Notes under the pieces: model-generated | What the model saw: only the letters and a program-made list of their open reading frames with translations | Told to the model about the DNA's origin: nothing | The model's database searches: none | From: an uncultured Clostridia bacterium | Lineage (GTDB): Bacteria > Bacillota > Clostridia > Christensenellales > Borkfalkiaceae | Direction: 5' to 3' | DNA: 49,776 nt | Assembly: GCA_947631465.1 (NCBI GenBank) | Contig: CANRLK010000009.1 | Span: 1-49,776, forward strand | Shown here: positions 1-8,209 of the stretch, one piece after another | Layout: every line of letters begins with the position of its first letter | How positions within the stretch are numbered: position 1 is the first letter of the stretch | Made by a program: the position numbers and the translations under genes

Positions 1-1
1 G

Positions 2-625
2 GCGATCGCGCAGATCATGACCTTCTTCGAGTCCGAGAGCTTTCTCTCCTACAACAAGAACATGCGCCAGCTCGTCTTTGACAAGATGCAGTATGCCGAT
101 ATGGTCGTGTTCAACCGCTTCAAGGACGATTTTTCGCAGGAAGAGTTCCATAAGATCGTGCGCGGCGCGTCAAGACGCCCCGGTATCGTCTATGAATACG
201 TCGGCGGGCGGGCGGTCTACGACGAGATCGAAGACCCCTTGCCCTTCGACCTTAATGCGAAGATCGTCAAGATCGAGGACCGCGACTACGCCTTCTTCTA
301 TCGCGACCTCATGGAGGACATGCAAAAGTACGACGGGAAGATCGTCTCGTTCAAGGGCATGGCGGCGCTCGATCGGCGCATGAAGGCGGGGACGGCTGTC
401 ATCGGTCGGCACATCATGACCTGCTGCGAGGCGGACATCGCGTTCAGCGGCATGGTCTGCCGCTATGCGTCTCCGCTCCCGCTCAAAACCCGAGATTGGG
501 TTCAAGTCACTGCGCGCATCGACGTCGAGTTCGATAAGATCTACGGGCAGGAAGGTCCTGTCCTCAAAGCGACTGCGATCGAGTTTTGCAACGCCCCCGA
601 CGAGCCGCTCGCGACTTTCTACTAA
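2..625 (+). CDS. CobW/G3E-type GTP-binding protein, C-terminal part (5' truncated by window)
   Basis: The frame is open from base 2 and ends in TAA at 625, so the N-terminal P-loop part lies outside the window. The visible part has a hydrophobic strand followed by VVFNRFKDD (about residues 35-43), which fits a degenerate G4 (NKxD-like) motif of CobW/G3E GTPases. About 110 residues with several Asp/Glu, a K-x-V-S-F-K-G-M stretch and a CCEADIAFSG segment resemble the C-terminal module of the YcgQ/DUF1980 (TIGR03943) permease-subunit family. In Firmicutes such proteins usually neighbour a YcgR/DUF318-type permease, which would lie upstream and cannot be seen. A metal-homeostasis role is inferred from the family only. 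The ATG at 17 is internal, not a start. Confidence 0.6.
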   Translation, partial: AIAQIMTFFESESFLSYNKNMRQLVFDKMQYADMVVFNRFKDDFSQEEFHKIVRGASRRPGIVYEYVGGRAVYDEIEDPLPFDLNAKIVKIEDRDYAFFYRDLMEDMQKYDGKIVSFKGMAALDRRMKAGTAVIGRHIMTCCEADIAFSGMVCRYASPLPLKTRDWVQVTARIDVEFDKIYGQEGPVLKATAIEFCNAPDEPLATFY

Positions 626-652
626 TTTGCGGCAGGGGAGAGGCATAAATTT

Positions 653-672
653 GAGATCGAAATCTCGTTTTT
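653..672 (+). terminator. weak hairpin plus T-run after the GTPase gene
   Basis: GAGAT and ATCTC pair around a CGAA loop and are followed by GTTTTT, 28 bases after the GTPase stop. The stem is only five pairs, so termination is likely partial. Confidence 0.35.
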
Positions 673-677
673 CGCCA

Positions 678-706
678 TTTTGCATAGTACTATGTCAGAC
701 ATAATA
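678..706. repeat. dispersed palindrome, copy A (rsmF-like gene start)
   Basis: This is one of four copies of a short palindromic element. Bases 683-706 hold CATAGTACTATG overlapping TACTATGTCAGACATAATA, the latter a near-perfect inverted repeat about a central A. The 29 bases are identical to copy B at 36549-36577. Read in the frame of the downstream methyltransferase, it encodes L-H-S-T-M-S-D-I-I and supplies the likely ATG start at 692. Confidence 0.85.
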
Positions 707-1612
707 CCGAACGAATCACATAATTCTTTGAAAATTCCCGCTTTGTTGCACCGTCTTTTGGGGGAGCAGTTCCCGAAAGAGGCGGCGCGGATCGAGGCGG
801 GACTTTTGTGTCAAAGGCGGACGACCTTGCGCGTCAATGCCCTCAAAACGACGGCGGAGGCGGTGCGCGAGACGCTTTCTTCGCACAACATTGCCTATCG
901 CACGGTTTCTTGGTATCACGACGCGCTTATCTTGGAGGGCGAGGATGGCAAGCGCGCGGTCGAGGCGCTTCCGCTCTATGAGCGCGGGGAGATCTATTTT
1001 CAGTCGCTTTCGTCCATGCTGCCGCCGCTCGTGCTTTGTCCCAAGGCGGGGGAGAGCATTCTCGACATGACGGCAGCGCCGGGAGGAAAGACGACCGAGC
1101 TTGCGGCGCTTTCCGAAGGCGGCGTGCTCATCACCGCCTGTGAAAAGGACAAGATCCGCTTTGAGCGGTTGAAGTTCAATCTTTCGCGCCAAGGGGCGGG
1201 AAAGGTCAATGCGCTCCATGCCGATGCGACCAAATTAGACGATTTTTTCCGCTTCGACAAGATCCTTCTCGACGCGCCGTGCAGCGGCAGCGGCACGGCG
1301 GACGCATTGAACGGCACGTTTTGCGAAAAGCTTTTATCCTCTTGCGTCAAGGCGCAGGAACAGCTCTTAAAGAAGGCGATCAAGATCTTAAAGAGGGGCG
1401 GCACGCTCGTCTATTCGACCTGCTCGCTCCTATCCTGCGAAAACGAAGCCCTGCTTTCGCGCGTCTTGAAGGGGACGGACTGCGCGCTCTCGCCCATCGA
1501 CTTGAAAGCAAACGGCGATCTTCCGCTTCTTGAAAGTTCGGCGGGGACGTTGACCGTCCTTCCCGATGAGCATTTCGAGGGCTTTTTCGTTGCGAAGATC
1601 ATAAAATATTGA
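692..1612 (+). CDS. RsmB/RsmF-family (NOL1/NOP2/Sun) rRNA cytosine-C5 methyltransferase
   Basis: This is a SAM-dependent m5C methyltransferase acting on rRNA. The SAM-binding loop TAAPGGKT is at about residues 127-134, motif IV DAPCSGSG at 194-201, and motif VI STCSLLSCENE at 242-252. The two family cysteines (PC and TC) are therefore both present. At about 306 residues it lacks both the N-terminal NusB-like domain of RsmB and the C-terminal PUA-like domain of RsmF, so it is a minimal form and the target base cannot be assigned. The start is uncertain. ATG 692 lies inside palindrome copy A, TTG 680 adds four residues and TTG 728 removes twelve; none has a good Shine-Dalgarno. The conserved fold begins near KIPALLHRLL, just after 728, so the palindrome forms an appended N-terminal tail. 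Confidence 0.9.
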   Translation: MSDIIPNESHNSLKIPALLHRLLGEQFPKEAARIEAGLLCQRRTTLRVNALKTTAEAVRETLSSHNIAYRTVSWYHDALILEGEDGKRAVEALPLYERGEIYFQSLSSMLPPLVLCPKAGESILDMTAAPGGKTTELAALSEGGVLITACEKDKIRFERLKFNLSRQGAGKVNALHADATKLDDFFRFDKILLDAPCSGSGTADALNGTFCEKLLSSCVKAQEQLLKKAIKILKRGGTLVYSTCSLLSCENEALLSRVLKGTDCALSPIDLKANGDLPLLESSAGTLTVLPDEHFEGFFVAKIIKY

Positions 1613-1636
1613 CACTTAAAAATATAAAATTATACA
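1609..1636 (+). promoter_or_regulatory. sigma-A-type promoter for the ABC exporter pair
   Basis: The -35 is TTGACA (1609-1614, overlapping the stop of the preceding gene) and the -10 is TATACA (1631-1636), with a 16-base spacer. The predicted transcription start is only about 10 bases before the ATG at 1654, so the leader is very short and carries no clear ribosome-binding site. Confidence 0.65.
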
Positions 1637-1653
1637 AAGTTTGAGAATAAAAA

Positions 1654-2574
1654 ATGATTTTGGAGATCAAAGACCTTTATAAGAGTTTTGGCGACGTGAA
1701 GGCGGTGGACGGGCTGACGTTCTCGGTGCGAGAGGGAGAGTTCTTCGCCTTTTTGGGAGTGAACGGTGCGGGAAAATCGACGACGATCAATATCGTCTGC
1801 GGCATTTTGAAGAAGGATGAAGGGATCGTCAAGGTATGCGGGGAGAGGATCGACCAGTGCCCCGAAAAGGTGAAGTTGAGCCTTGGCGTCGTCTTTCAAA
1901 ATTCGGTGCTCGACAAAAATCTCACCGTGCTTGAAAACCTCAAATGCCGCGCGGCGCTCTATGGGATCGGCGGGGAGAACTTCAAGCGGCGGCTATCTAT
2001 GCTCGACGAACTGTTGGGACTTCAAGACATCCTGCGCCGTCCCGTCAAAGTCCTGTCGGGGGGACAGCGGCGAAGAGCGGACATCGCCCGCGCGCTTTTG
2101 CATGCGCCCAAGCTCCTCATCTTGGACGAGCCGACGACGGGGCTCGACCCCAAGACCCGCCGGACCGTCTGGCGGGTCATCGAGACTCTCCGAAAGGAAC
2201 AGGGACTCACCGTGTTTCTGACCACCCATTACATGGAAGAAGCGGCGGAGGCGGACGACGTCGTCATCCTCGATGCGGGGAAGAAGGTCGCCGAGGGCAG
2301 TCCGCATGCGCTCAAAAAGAGATATGCGTCAGACATTTTGCGATTGTATGCCAATTTGGATGAGGCGGAGAGGTTCTTTTCGGCGCAAGGCGCAAGCGTC
2401 AAGCGCGGGCGGGACTTTTTGGACGTCTCTCTCCAAGCGACGGGGCAAGTCAAGACGTTTCTCTTGGAGCGACCCGATTTGTTTGACGATTTCGAAGTGT
2501 TCAAAGGGGACATGGACAGCGTCTTTTTGCGGGTGACGGGACGGGAAATTTCCGAGCGGGGGGAAGGAAGATGA
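1654..2574 (+). CDS. ABC transporter ATP-binding protein (DrrA/NatA/CcmA type)
   Basis: This is the nucleotide-binding subunit of an ABC-2 exporter. Walker A GVNGAGKST is at residues 35-43, the Q-loop glutamine at 82, signature LSGGQ at 134-138 and Walker B LLILDEP at 154-160. The roughly 80-residue C-terminal extension resembles the DUF4162 domain of DrrA-like proteins. The stop overlaps the permease start by four bases (ATGA), so the two are translated as a pair. Substrate is unknown; family members export drugs, lantibiotics, sodium or polysaccharide. The start follows a good promoter but has no strong Shine-Dalgarno. Confidence 0.93.
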   Translation: MILEIKDLYKSFGDVKAVDGLTFSVREGEFFAFLGVNGAGKSTTINIVCGILKKDEGIVKVCGERIDQCPEKVKLSLGVVFQNSVLDKNLTVLENLKCRAALYGIGGENFKRRLSMLDELLGLQDILRRPVKVLSGGQRRRADIARALLHAPKLLILDEPTTGLDPKTRRTVWRVIETLRKEQGLTVFLTTHYMEEAAEADDVVILDAGKKVAEGSPHALKKRYASDILRLYANLDEAERFFSAQGASVKRGRDFLDVSLQATGQVKTFLLERPDLFDDFEVFKGDMDSVFLRVTGREISERGEGR

Positions 2575-3506
2575 AAGAGTTTGGAAAGTTCATTGCGCTG
2601 ACCGAGCGCAACATGAAGTGTTATTTTAAGGACAAGTTCCTTTTTTTCGTATCGCTCATTACGCCGCTCATCCTCTTGACGCTGTTTGCGACCTTTTTAA
2701 GGAGCGTTTACATCTCGTCCTTCAAGGAGATTTTGGCGCTTTTCTCTTTCGAGACGGACGAGAAGATCTTAAACGGACTTGCGGGGAGCTGGCTTTTATC
2801 TTCCGTCGTGTCGGTCTCGGCGGTGACGGTGGCGTTTTGTTCGAACGCGGTCATGATCCAAGACAAGCTCGACGGCTGCGCCAACGACTTTTCCGTCTCG
2901 CCCGTCAAGGGGACGACCGTCTCTTTGAGCTATTTTGCGGCAAATTTTTTCGTGACGCTGCTCGTCGTGTTCATTGCGATGTTCGTGGGGTTTGTCTATC
3001 TTGCGATCGTGGGCTGGTATCTATCGCTCAAAGACGTGATGATGATCTTCGTCGGCGCGGTGTGCTGCGTGCTGTTCGGGACGCTGCTTGCGGGGGTGGT
3101 CGAGAGCTTTGTCTCCTCGCAGGGCGCGCTGTCGGCGGTCTCGACCCTGATTTCGAGCTTATACGGCTTTATCTGCGGGGCGTATATGCCGCTTTCGCAG
3201 TTTTCGGCGGGCGTGAGGGATTTTCTTTGCCTGCTGCCCGGGACATACGGCGTCGGCATTATGCGCAAGGCGTTCATGACGGGCTATCTCGAAGAGCTCG
3301 GCGCGCGGGGACTTTCCGAGGCGGGTCAAAAGGCGCTTATGGACGGCTTCGACGGCAATCTGTACGTCGGCTCGGCGCAGGTCTCTCTCGGCGTCATGTA
3401 TGCCATCTTGCTCGGGACGTGCGCACTGCTGCTTGCGGCGTATCTTGTGATCGTGATCGTACGTTCCCGCCGCCCGCAAACCCCCAAACGCCCAAAACGC
3501 TCTTAG
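2571..3506 (+). CDS. ABC-2 type transporter permease
   Basis: A 311-residue membrane protein with about six hydrophobic segments. One spans residues 24-43, a large extracytoplasmic part follows, then a cluster of four helices between about 115 and 230 and a last helix near 275-300. A short Arg/Lys-rich tail ends the protein. The arrangement matches ABC2_membrane (DrrB/NodJ-like) permeases. It starts inside the stop of the ATPase gene (ATGA), preceded by GGGGAAGGAAG. It presumably forms the membrane pore for that ATPase. It is the last gene before a repeat island, so the operon is probably two genes. Confidence 0.9.
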   Translation: MKEFGKFIALTERNMKCYFKDKFLFFVSLITPLILLTLFATFLRSVYISSFKEILALFSFETDEKILNGLAGSWLLSSVVSVSAVTVAFCSNAVMIQDKLDGCANDFSVSPVKGTTVSLSYFAANFFVTLLVVFIAMFVGFVYLAIVGWYLSLKDVMMIFVGAVCCVLFGTLLAGVVESFVSSQGALSAVSTLISSLYGFICGAYMPLSQFSAGVRDFLCLLPGTYGVGIMRKAFMTGYLEELGARGLSEAGQKALMDGFDGNLYVGSAQVSLGVMYAILLGTCALLLAAYLVIVIVRSRRPQTPKRPKRS

Positions 3507-3530
3507 GACTTTTGGAGGGTTAAAAATAAG

Positions 3531-3683
3531 GTGACACCCCCTCAGGCGCTTCGCGCCGCCTTGCGGCGGTCGCCCCCGCCGCAAGTCCGCCTCGCCACCA
3601 GCTCGGCTGGCGCGGCGCAGTTCGCAGCCCACTGGGCTGTCGAACAGAAATTGCGCCGCTCCACCCCTCAAGGGGGAGCCAAG
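3531..3683 (-). repeat. dispersed GC-rich repeat, minus orientation
   Basis: The block begins with ACCCCCTCAG and ends with GGGGGAGCCAAG, the reverse complement of the CTTGGCTCC...CTGAGGGGGT boundaries seen elsewhere in the window. It contains the inner module CAGCCCACTGGGCTGTCGAA (about 3612-3665), also found near 8856, 32617, 43499 and 43943. It fills the 247-base gap between the exporter operon and the methyltransferase. No coding function is visible. Confidence 0.85.
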
Positions 3684-3753
3684 AAAGAGGAAAGGGGCTT
3701 CGCGCCACAGAGGGACGATCGTAACGCGGCGATAAGGTCACGGAGAAAATGAA

Positions 3754-4407
3754 ATGAAACTTGAAAAAATGGACGCGTTCTTTTCCGCGCGGCTGGACGG
3801 ATATGACAAGCACATGAGGACGGAAATAGAAGGCGCGGAAGAATTTTATCCGTATACGGCTTCCCTTTTGCCGAAAGAAGAGGGGATGAATATCCTCGAC
3901 TTGGGCTGCGGAACGGGGCTCGAACTCGAAGATTACTTTGTCTCGGGCGGCAAAGCCAAAATCGTGGGCATCGACTTATCCCAGGACATGCTGACAGCGC
4001 TCAAAAATAAATTTGTCGGCAAAGAGATCGAGCTATATTGCGCCTCATATTTCGACGTTCCTTTTGGAATACGCCGTTTCGACGCCGCAGTCTCGGTCGA
4101 GTCGCTTCACCACTTCAAGCCTGCGCAAAAGCTCGGGCTATACGCCAAGTTGGCGTCCGCCTTGTCCGACGTCGGGTACTTCGTTTTGACCGATTATTTT
4201 GCCGAGTCGGAGAATGCGGAAAGATTTTATTTCTCCGAATCGGAAAGACTCAAAAGGGAGCAGCAGCTCGACCCGAACACGTTCTATCACTATGACACGC
4301 CGCTCACGGTCGATCACGAGATCGAACTTCTCACGCAGGCGGGGTTTTTTGAAGTGCGTCTCATGAAACGCTGGGGGAATACCTGTACGCTTTTTTCCCG
4401 CCGATAA
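3754..4407 (+). CDS. class I SAM-dependent methyltransferase
   Basis: A 217-residue single-domain methyltransferase. Motif I ILDLGCGTG is at residues 47-55. An acidic strand-2 end (VGIDLS) follows, and a VSVESLHHF segment corresponds to motif IV/post-motif. The fold is of the Methyltransf_11/25 type, which covers small molecules, lipids and proteins; nothing fixes the substrate. A GGAG lies about ten bases before the ATG. The gene runs into the S41 peptidase gene 24 bases downstream, suggesting co-transcription. Confidence 0.85.
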   Translation: MKLEKMDAFFSARLDGYDKHMRTEIEGAEEFYPYTASLLPKEEGMNILDLGCGTGLELEDYFVSGGKAKIVGIDLSQDMLTALKNKFVGKEIELYCASYFDVPFGIRRFDAAVSVESLHHFKPAQKLGLYAKLASALSDVGYFVLTDYFAESENAERFYFSESERLKREQQLDPNTFYHYDTPLTVDHEIELLTQAGFFEVRLMKRWGNTCTLFSRR

Positions 4408-4431
4408 ATTTCTAAAAAAGAGGGGCAAAGC

Positions 4432-5700
4432 ATGATGACAAAGCAGGAGATCGCAAAAACGATCATAGACATTTGCACGCACGACGCTTCGTTCTGCCAA
4501 GACATAACAGGCGGCGATCAGAGGGCGTTTTTGTCCGAGATCACCGAAGAAATGTCCGACAAGGAGTTCTTGTTTTCGGTCGAAAAGTATTTGGCGACGT
4601 TCAAAGTGTGGGGACATCTCTATTTTTATCAAAAGAATCTCCGCACTTATCTCGGCTTTCATGTCCGAAGATACGAAAACAGCCTGTTTATCACCCAAGC
4701 GGAAAGAGAAATGCCCTTTTCGAAGGGGGATGAGATTATCGCGATCGACGGGCTCTCGATCGAAAGAGCCGCCGAAAAGTTCGCCGTGTTTTTCGAAAGC
4801 GATCCCCCCGACCGCCAAAGCGAACGCTGGGAGACCGTCATCGCGCATGCAAAGGTCGTGACCGTCCGCGCCGAAAAGACGTTCGACTACGTTGTTAGAA
4901 CCGACATCGAGCGGGGAACAAATGAGCCGTCCTGCGTCTTTCGCCCGCTCGACCAAGAGACTTATTACCTCAAATTGACCAATTTCTTTGACGAACAGGA
5001 CATTTCGTCAATAGTGGATTATGCCTCGAAAGATATTACTTGCACCCAAAATCTTATCATAGATTTAAGAAACAACTGCGGCGGGAACGATACAGAATTT
5101 TTGCCGCTTCTCAAATTCCTATTGAAAAAGGACGACAAACTCTGCGGCAAACAAATTTTTACCGAGGAAGATGAGATCTTGTACACCGAACGGAATGCGG
5201 CGAAACGGATAGAAATGTTTCAAGAGTACCTCGAAAGCGTCACTTCCGATGAAGTTCGAAAGTATTTGATTGAGCAAATCGAGGAGCAGAAGAAAAACAG
5301 CGGGAAGGGATTTCTGCCTGCAAAAGCGGATGAGTTTTTGTTTCCGACGAGCGGCACGGAGCAGCCCGAAAAGGTCGTCGTGCTCACCGATTGTGATTGC
5401 GCCTCGTCTGCGGAGAGTTTTGTGGAGATCGCTTCACGGATGGAAAAGGTGACGGTCATCGGTCGTCCCACGATGGGGGTCAACGACTATGCCAACTTGG
5501 CGTGGTTTGATTTCGGGGAATATGTTTTGCATTATCCGACGTCGCGGAGCAAGTCGATCGACGAAGGAAAGGGGACGCGCGGCAAGGGCATTGCGCCCGA
5601 CATTTTCATTCCTTGGACGCCCAAACACATCTTCGAAGATGTTGACCTGACCGAGGCACGAAAATGGCTCAAAAACGCTGAAAAAGCGAAAAAACTTTGA
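4432..5700 (+). CDS. S41-family (C-terminal processing/tail-specific) serine peptidase-like protein
   Basis: A 422-residue protein. The PDZ-like segment FSKGDEIIAIDGLSI lies near residues 96-110. The S41 catalytic core follows, with a TDCDCASSAESF stretch near 319-330 in which Ser325 or Ser326 aligns with the TASAxE nucleophile. The later GKGTRGKGIAPDI loop is typical of the family. There is no signal peptide or membrane segment, unlike most secreted CtpA/Prc enzymes, so the product is predicted cytosolic. An AGAGGGGCAAAGC site precedes the ATG. Tricorn-like or lipid/peptide-specific roles are possible; the substrate is unknown. Confidence 0.82.
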   Translation: MMTKQEIAKTIIDICTHDASFCQDITGGDQRAFLSEITEEMSDKEFLFSVEKYLATFKVWGHLYFYQKNLRTYLGFHVRRYENSLFITQAEREMPFSKGDEIIAIDGLSIERAAEKFAVFFESDPPDRQSERWETVIAHAKVVTVRAEKTFDYVVRTDIERGTNEPSCVFRPLDQETYYLKLTNFFDEQDISSIVDYASKDITCTQNLIIDLRNNCGGNDTEFLPLLKFLLKKDDKLCGKQIFTEEDEILYTERNAAKRIEMFQEYLESVTSDEVRKYLIEQIEEQKKNSGKGFLPAKADEFLFPTSGTEQPEKVVVLTDCDCASSAESFVEIASRMEKVTVIGRPTMGVNDYANLAWFDFGEYVLHYPTSRSKSIDEGKGTRGKGIAPDIFIPWTPKHIFEDVDLTEARKWLKNAEKAKKL

Positions 5701-5739
5701 AATTCTTTTCAAAATGAATGAATTTTTTTCGCCAAAGGG

Positions 5740-5768
5740 TTGATATTTTCATGCCGCTATGGTATCAT
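5740..5768 (+). promoter_or_regulatory. sigma-A-type promoter for the InlB-repeat lipoprotein
   Basis: The -35 TTGATA (5740-5745) and -10 TATCAT (5763-5768) are separated by 17 bases. A GGAGG Shine-Dalgarno follows almost immediately, giving a leader of about 15 bases before ATG 5790. Confidence 0.65.
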
Positions 5769-5789
5769 GGGGATGGAGGAAAAAAGCAT

Positions 5790-7271
5790 ATGAAGAAAGT
5801 TATACTTTATTTGTTCGCGGCACTTTTGTCGCTCGGGCTGATGCCGATTATCGCATCATGCAGCGAAGAGAACTTTACGGGCGAAGAGAACTTTACGGTT
5901 GAGTACTCGGTCGAAGAGGGCGGCGATCTCTTTGGGAACGCCTTGCAAACCGTACCCTTCGGCGGGCAAACGGAAGAAGTCGAAGTGAGACCTTGGGAAG
6001 GATATTATTTTGTCGGATGGTCCGATGAGGCGATCTCGCCAAAACGCAGGGAAGAAAATGTCACCTCGAATCAAGTGATCACGGCAAAGTTTGAGAAGTT
6101 CACCTATCAAATCAGCTATTTGACGGACGGGAACGGAACGATCGAAGGAGAGGCGACGCAGAAGGTCAAGTATATGGACCTTTCGACCAGTGTAAAAGCC
6201 GTCCCGAACGAAGGCTATCGCTTTGTGAAATGGTCGGATCTACAGACATCCCCTAAGCGTGAAGATCGTGCCGTGAAAAATATGTCGTTGACGGCAGAGT
6301 TTGAAGAGATCGTTTTCCGTTTCCATTATGATTATAAGTTTGCAACGGGAAACTGCGCGAATGAAGGTGTGGAGATTTATTATTGGAGCTATCAAAATAC
6401 CGATTTCCCCGTGCCGACGCGTGAACATTTCCGTTTTAAGGGATGGTATTTTGGAGACAAACAAGTTACAAACGAGTCGGGAAAGCCGCTTGCAAATGCG
6501 TCGGAATTTCCCGAGTCTGAGACAACGCTCACGGCGAAATGGGAACCGATCGATACGTTTACCTATAAAATCCTAATGGTCTATGCACAGGAAGTTCACG
6601 CCACCCTAAAATCTTATGATGAGTCCGAAGAAATAAAGGTAGACTATCAAATGACGGAATTGCAACATAAGGTATGCAATTTGATTACGGTAAAATTTCA
6701 AGAAACATTAAATGACTATATGGACGGGTTGGTGCGGTTTGAAGTGGACGAGTACTTCTTAAAAAAACCATTGGGATCAAAAGATTTTTTCTTTTCCAGT
6801 GTTGGCTGGATGACTTATCCGAGTCGGATTGCGGAAGTACAGGAGCTGTCCAAGAAATATCAAAGTACACTATTAACCTGTTGCCTTAATGATTGGGATC
6901 ATAAATTGTATCATGGGACTTTACGCGGAAACGACCATGAGGGCTTCGACCATTTAGAGGATGTATTTCTTGACACGATGGTCAACGACGAGCCGATAGA
7001 GAATCTTTTAGATAAAACTTTTTGGAGATGGAAAAGGATAATCGATCATTATGTCACTTCCTTTATTGGCACAATTGAATGGCGTGCTATGAAAAGCGGA
7101 TTACTCCTTAGAGATGTGACGAGCGCTTATTACGAGAGAAAAATCTATGATTCAGAAGTTATCAATAGAGATTTTCTTTTAGGGCGAGCCTATGTAAACG
7201 GAAAATACGTCGGGATTCCGTATGAATTTTGGGCGGCAGAAGAAAAGAAATATTCCTCGGAAAGCAATTGA
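5790..7271 (+). CDS. lipoprotein with InlB B-repeat (Listeria-Bacteroides repeat) domains and an unrecognised C-terminal domain
   Basis: The start at 5790 is chosen because GGAGG precedes it and the protein then opens with a lipoprotein signal peptide (MKKVILYLF...IIASCS, Cys at about residue 24). Residues about 32-100 and 105-170 are two beta-rich repeats with the xGYxFVxWSD signature. A third, shorter InlB-B-like unit (FRFKGWYFGDK) lies near 220-255. These modules are common on Gram-positive surface proteins. The remaining 230 residues, from about TFTYKILMVY onward, are rich in aromatic and charged residues (WDHKLYHG, FWRWKR) and I do not recognise them. The A+T content is higher here than in the neighbours, suggesting recent acquisition. 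The patatin-like gene follows after 19 bases. Confidence 0.8.
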   Translation: MKKVILYLFAALLSLGLMPIIASCSEENFTGEENFTVEYSVEEGGDLFGNALQTVPFGGQTEEVEVRPWEGYYFVGWSDEAISPKRREENVTSNQVITAKFEKFTYQISYLTDGNGTIEGEATQKVKYMDLSTSVKAVPNEGYRFVKWSDLQTSPKREDRAVKNMSLTAEFEEIVFRFHYDYKFATGNCANEGVEIYYWSYQNTDFPVPTREHFRFKGWYFGDKQVTNESGKPLANASEFPESETTLTAKWEPIDTFTYKILMVYAQEVHATLKSYDESEEIKVDYQMTELQHKVCNLITVKFQETLNDYMDGLVRFEVDEYFLKKPLGSKDFFFSSVGWMTYPSRIAEVQELSKKYQSTLLTCCLNDWDHKLYHGTLRGNDHEGFDHLEDVFLDTMVNDEPIENLLDKTFWRWKRIIDHYVTSFIGTIEWRAMKSGLLLRDVTSAYYERKIYDSEVINRDFLLGRAYVNGKYVGIPYEFWAAEEKKYSSESN

Positions 7272-7290
7272 ACCGAATGGGAGATGGATG

Positions 7291-8148
7291 ATGAAAGTAG
7301 GCGTGATCGACGTGGGCGGCGGTTTCCGCGGAATTTATGCAACGGGCGTGCTGGACTATTGCCAAGACAACGCGATCGAGTTTGACCTTTGCTTGGGCAT
7401 CTCGGCGGGAAGCGCGAACTTAGCCTCGTTTGTCGCTCGGCAGCGCGGACGGAATTATACCTTTTATACGCAGTACGCCTTCCGCAAACGGTACGCAAGT
7501 TTGAGCAATTTTCTCCTCGGCAGAGGGTTTTTCGATGTGGATTATGTCTATGGGACGCTGTCAAACAGCGACGGAGAAAATCCGCTCGACTATCCCGCCT
7601 TGCGAGACAATCCCGCGGAGTTCATCGTGGTCGCGACCGACGCCGTGACGGGCGAAGCGGTGTACTTTGAGAAAAGCGCGCTTTCGCAGGACAATTATGC
7701 GCCGCTCAAAGCCTCATCGTCCATTCCGTTTATCAATAAGCCTTACTTTATCGGCGGAAAGCCGTATTATGACGGTGCGCTCGGAAATCCCGTTCCCGTC
7801 GAGAAAGCGTTTGAGCTCGGCTGCGATTTGGTCGTCTTGATCTTGACAAAGCCCGAAAAGATCCCGCGCACGCAGGGGAGCGACGCAAAACTCGCAAAGC
7901 GGATTCAAAAAAAGTATCCAAAAGCTGCGGAGCAGCTGACGCTTCGGGCGCAGCACTATAACGAGAGCGTCGCGATCGCGCAGGAGTATGCAAGACAGGG
8001 GAAACTTGTCATCATATCCCCCGACGATACCTGCGGCGTGGATACCCTTCATAAGGACAGGGAGTCCCTTCAAAAACTGTATGAAAAAGGGTATCATGAC
8101 GGTCGGAAGATCAAAGAATTTTTCGGAGAAAAGGGTTTATTGAAGTAA
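7291..8148 (+). CDS. patatin-like phospholipase / RssA-type acyl hydrolase
   Basis: A 285-residue patatin-fold serine hydrolase. The oxyanion-hole motif GGGFRG is at residues 9-14, the nucleophile elbow GISAG has Ser38, and DGA has Asp161, so the Ser-Asp dyad is complete. Start 7291 is preferred over ATG 7288 because GGGAG lies seven bases upstream of it. There is no signal peptide, so it should act on the inner face of the membrane or on soluble acyl substrates. The C-terminal 100 residues are the helical part usual in the YjjU subgroup. The tight spacing to the lipoprotein gene suggests an operon. Confidence 0.9.
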   Translation: MKVGVIDVGGGFRGIYATGVLDYCQDNAIEFDLCLGISAGSANLASFVARQRGRNYTFYTQYAFRKRYASLSNFLLGRGFFDVDYVYGTLSNSDGENPLDYPALRDNPAEFIVVATDAVTGEAVYFEKSALSQDNYAPLKASSSIPFINKPYFIGGKPYYDGALGNPVPVEKAFELGCDLVVLILTKPEKIPRTQGSDAKLAKRIQKKYPKAAEQLTLRAQHYNESVAIAQEYARQGKLVIISPDDTCGVDTLHKDRESLQKLYEKGYHDGRKIKEFFGEKGLLK

Positions 8149-8209
8149 CGGAAGTGCGCATGCACAAAAATTTTCGCCCGCGCATAGGTTGAAGAAAACG
8201 GGGGTGAAA

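Noticed and set aside
3507-3753. tRNA or other structured RNA in the GC-rich gap
   Set aside because: The secondary structure is explained by the dispersed repeat; no cloverleaf or CCA end.
4138-4956. 272-codon minus-strand frame opposite the methyltransferase and S41 genes
   Set aside because: Spans two well supported plus-strand genes and has no recognisable motif.
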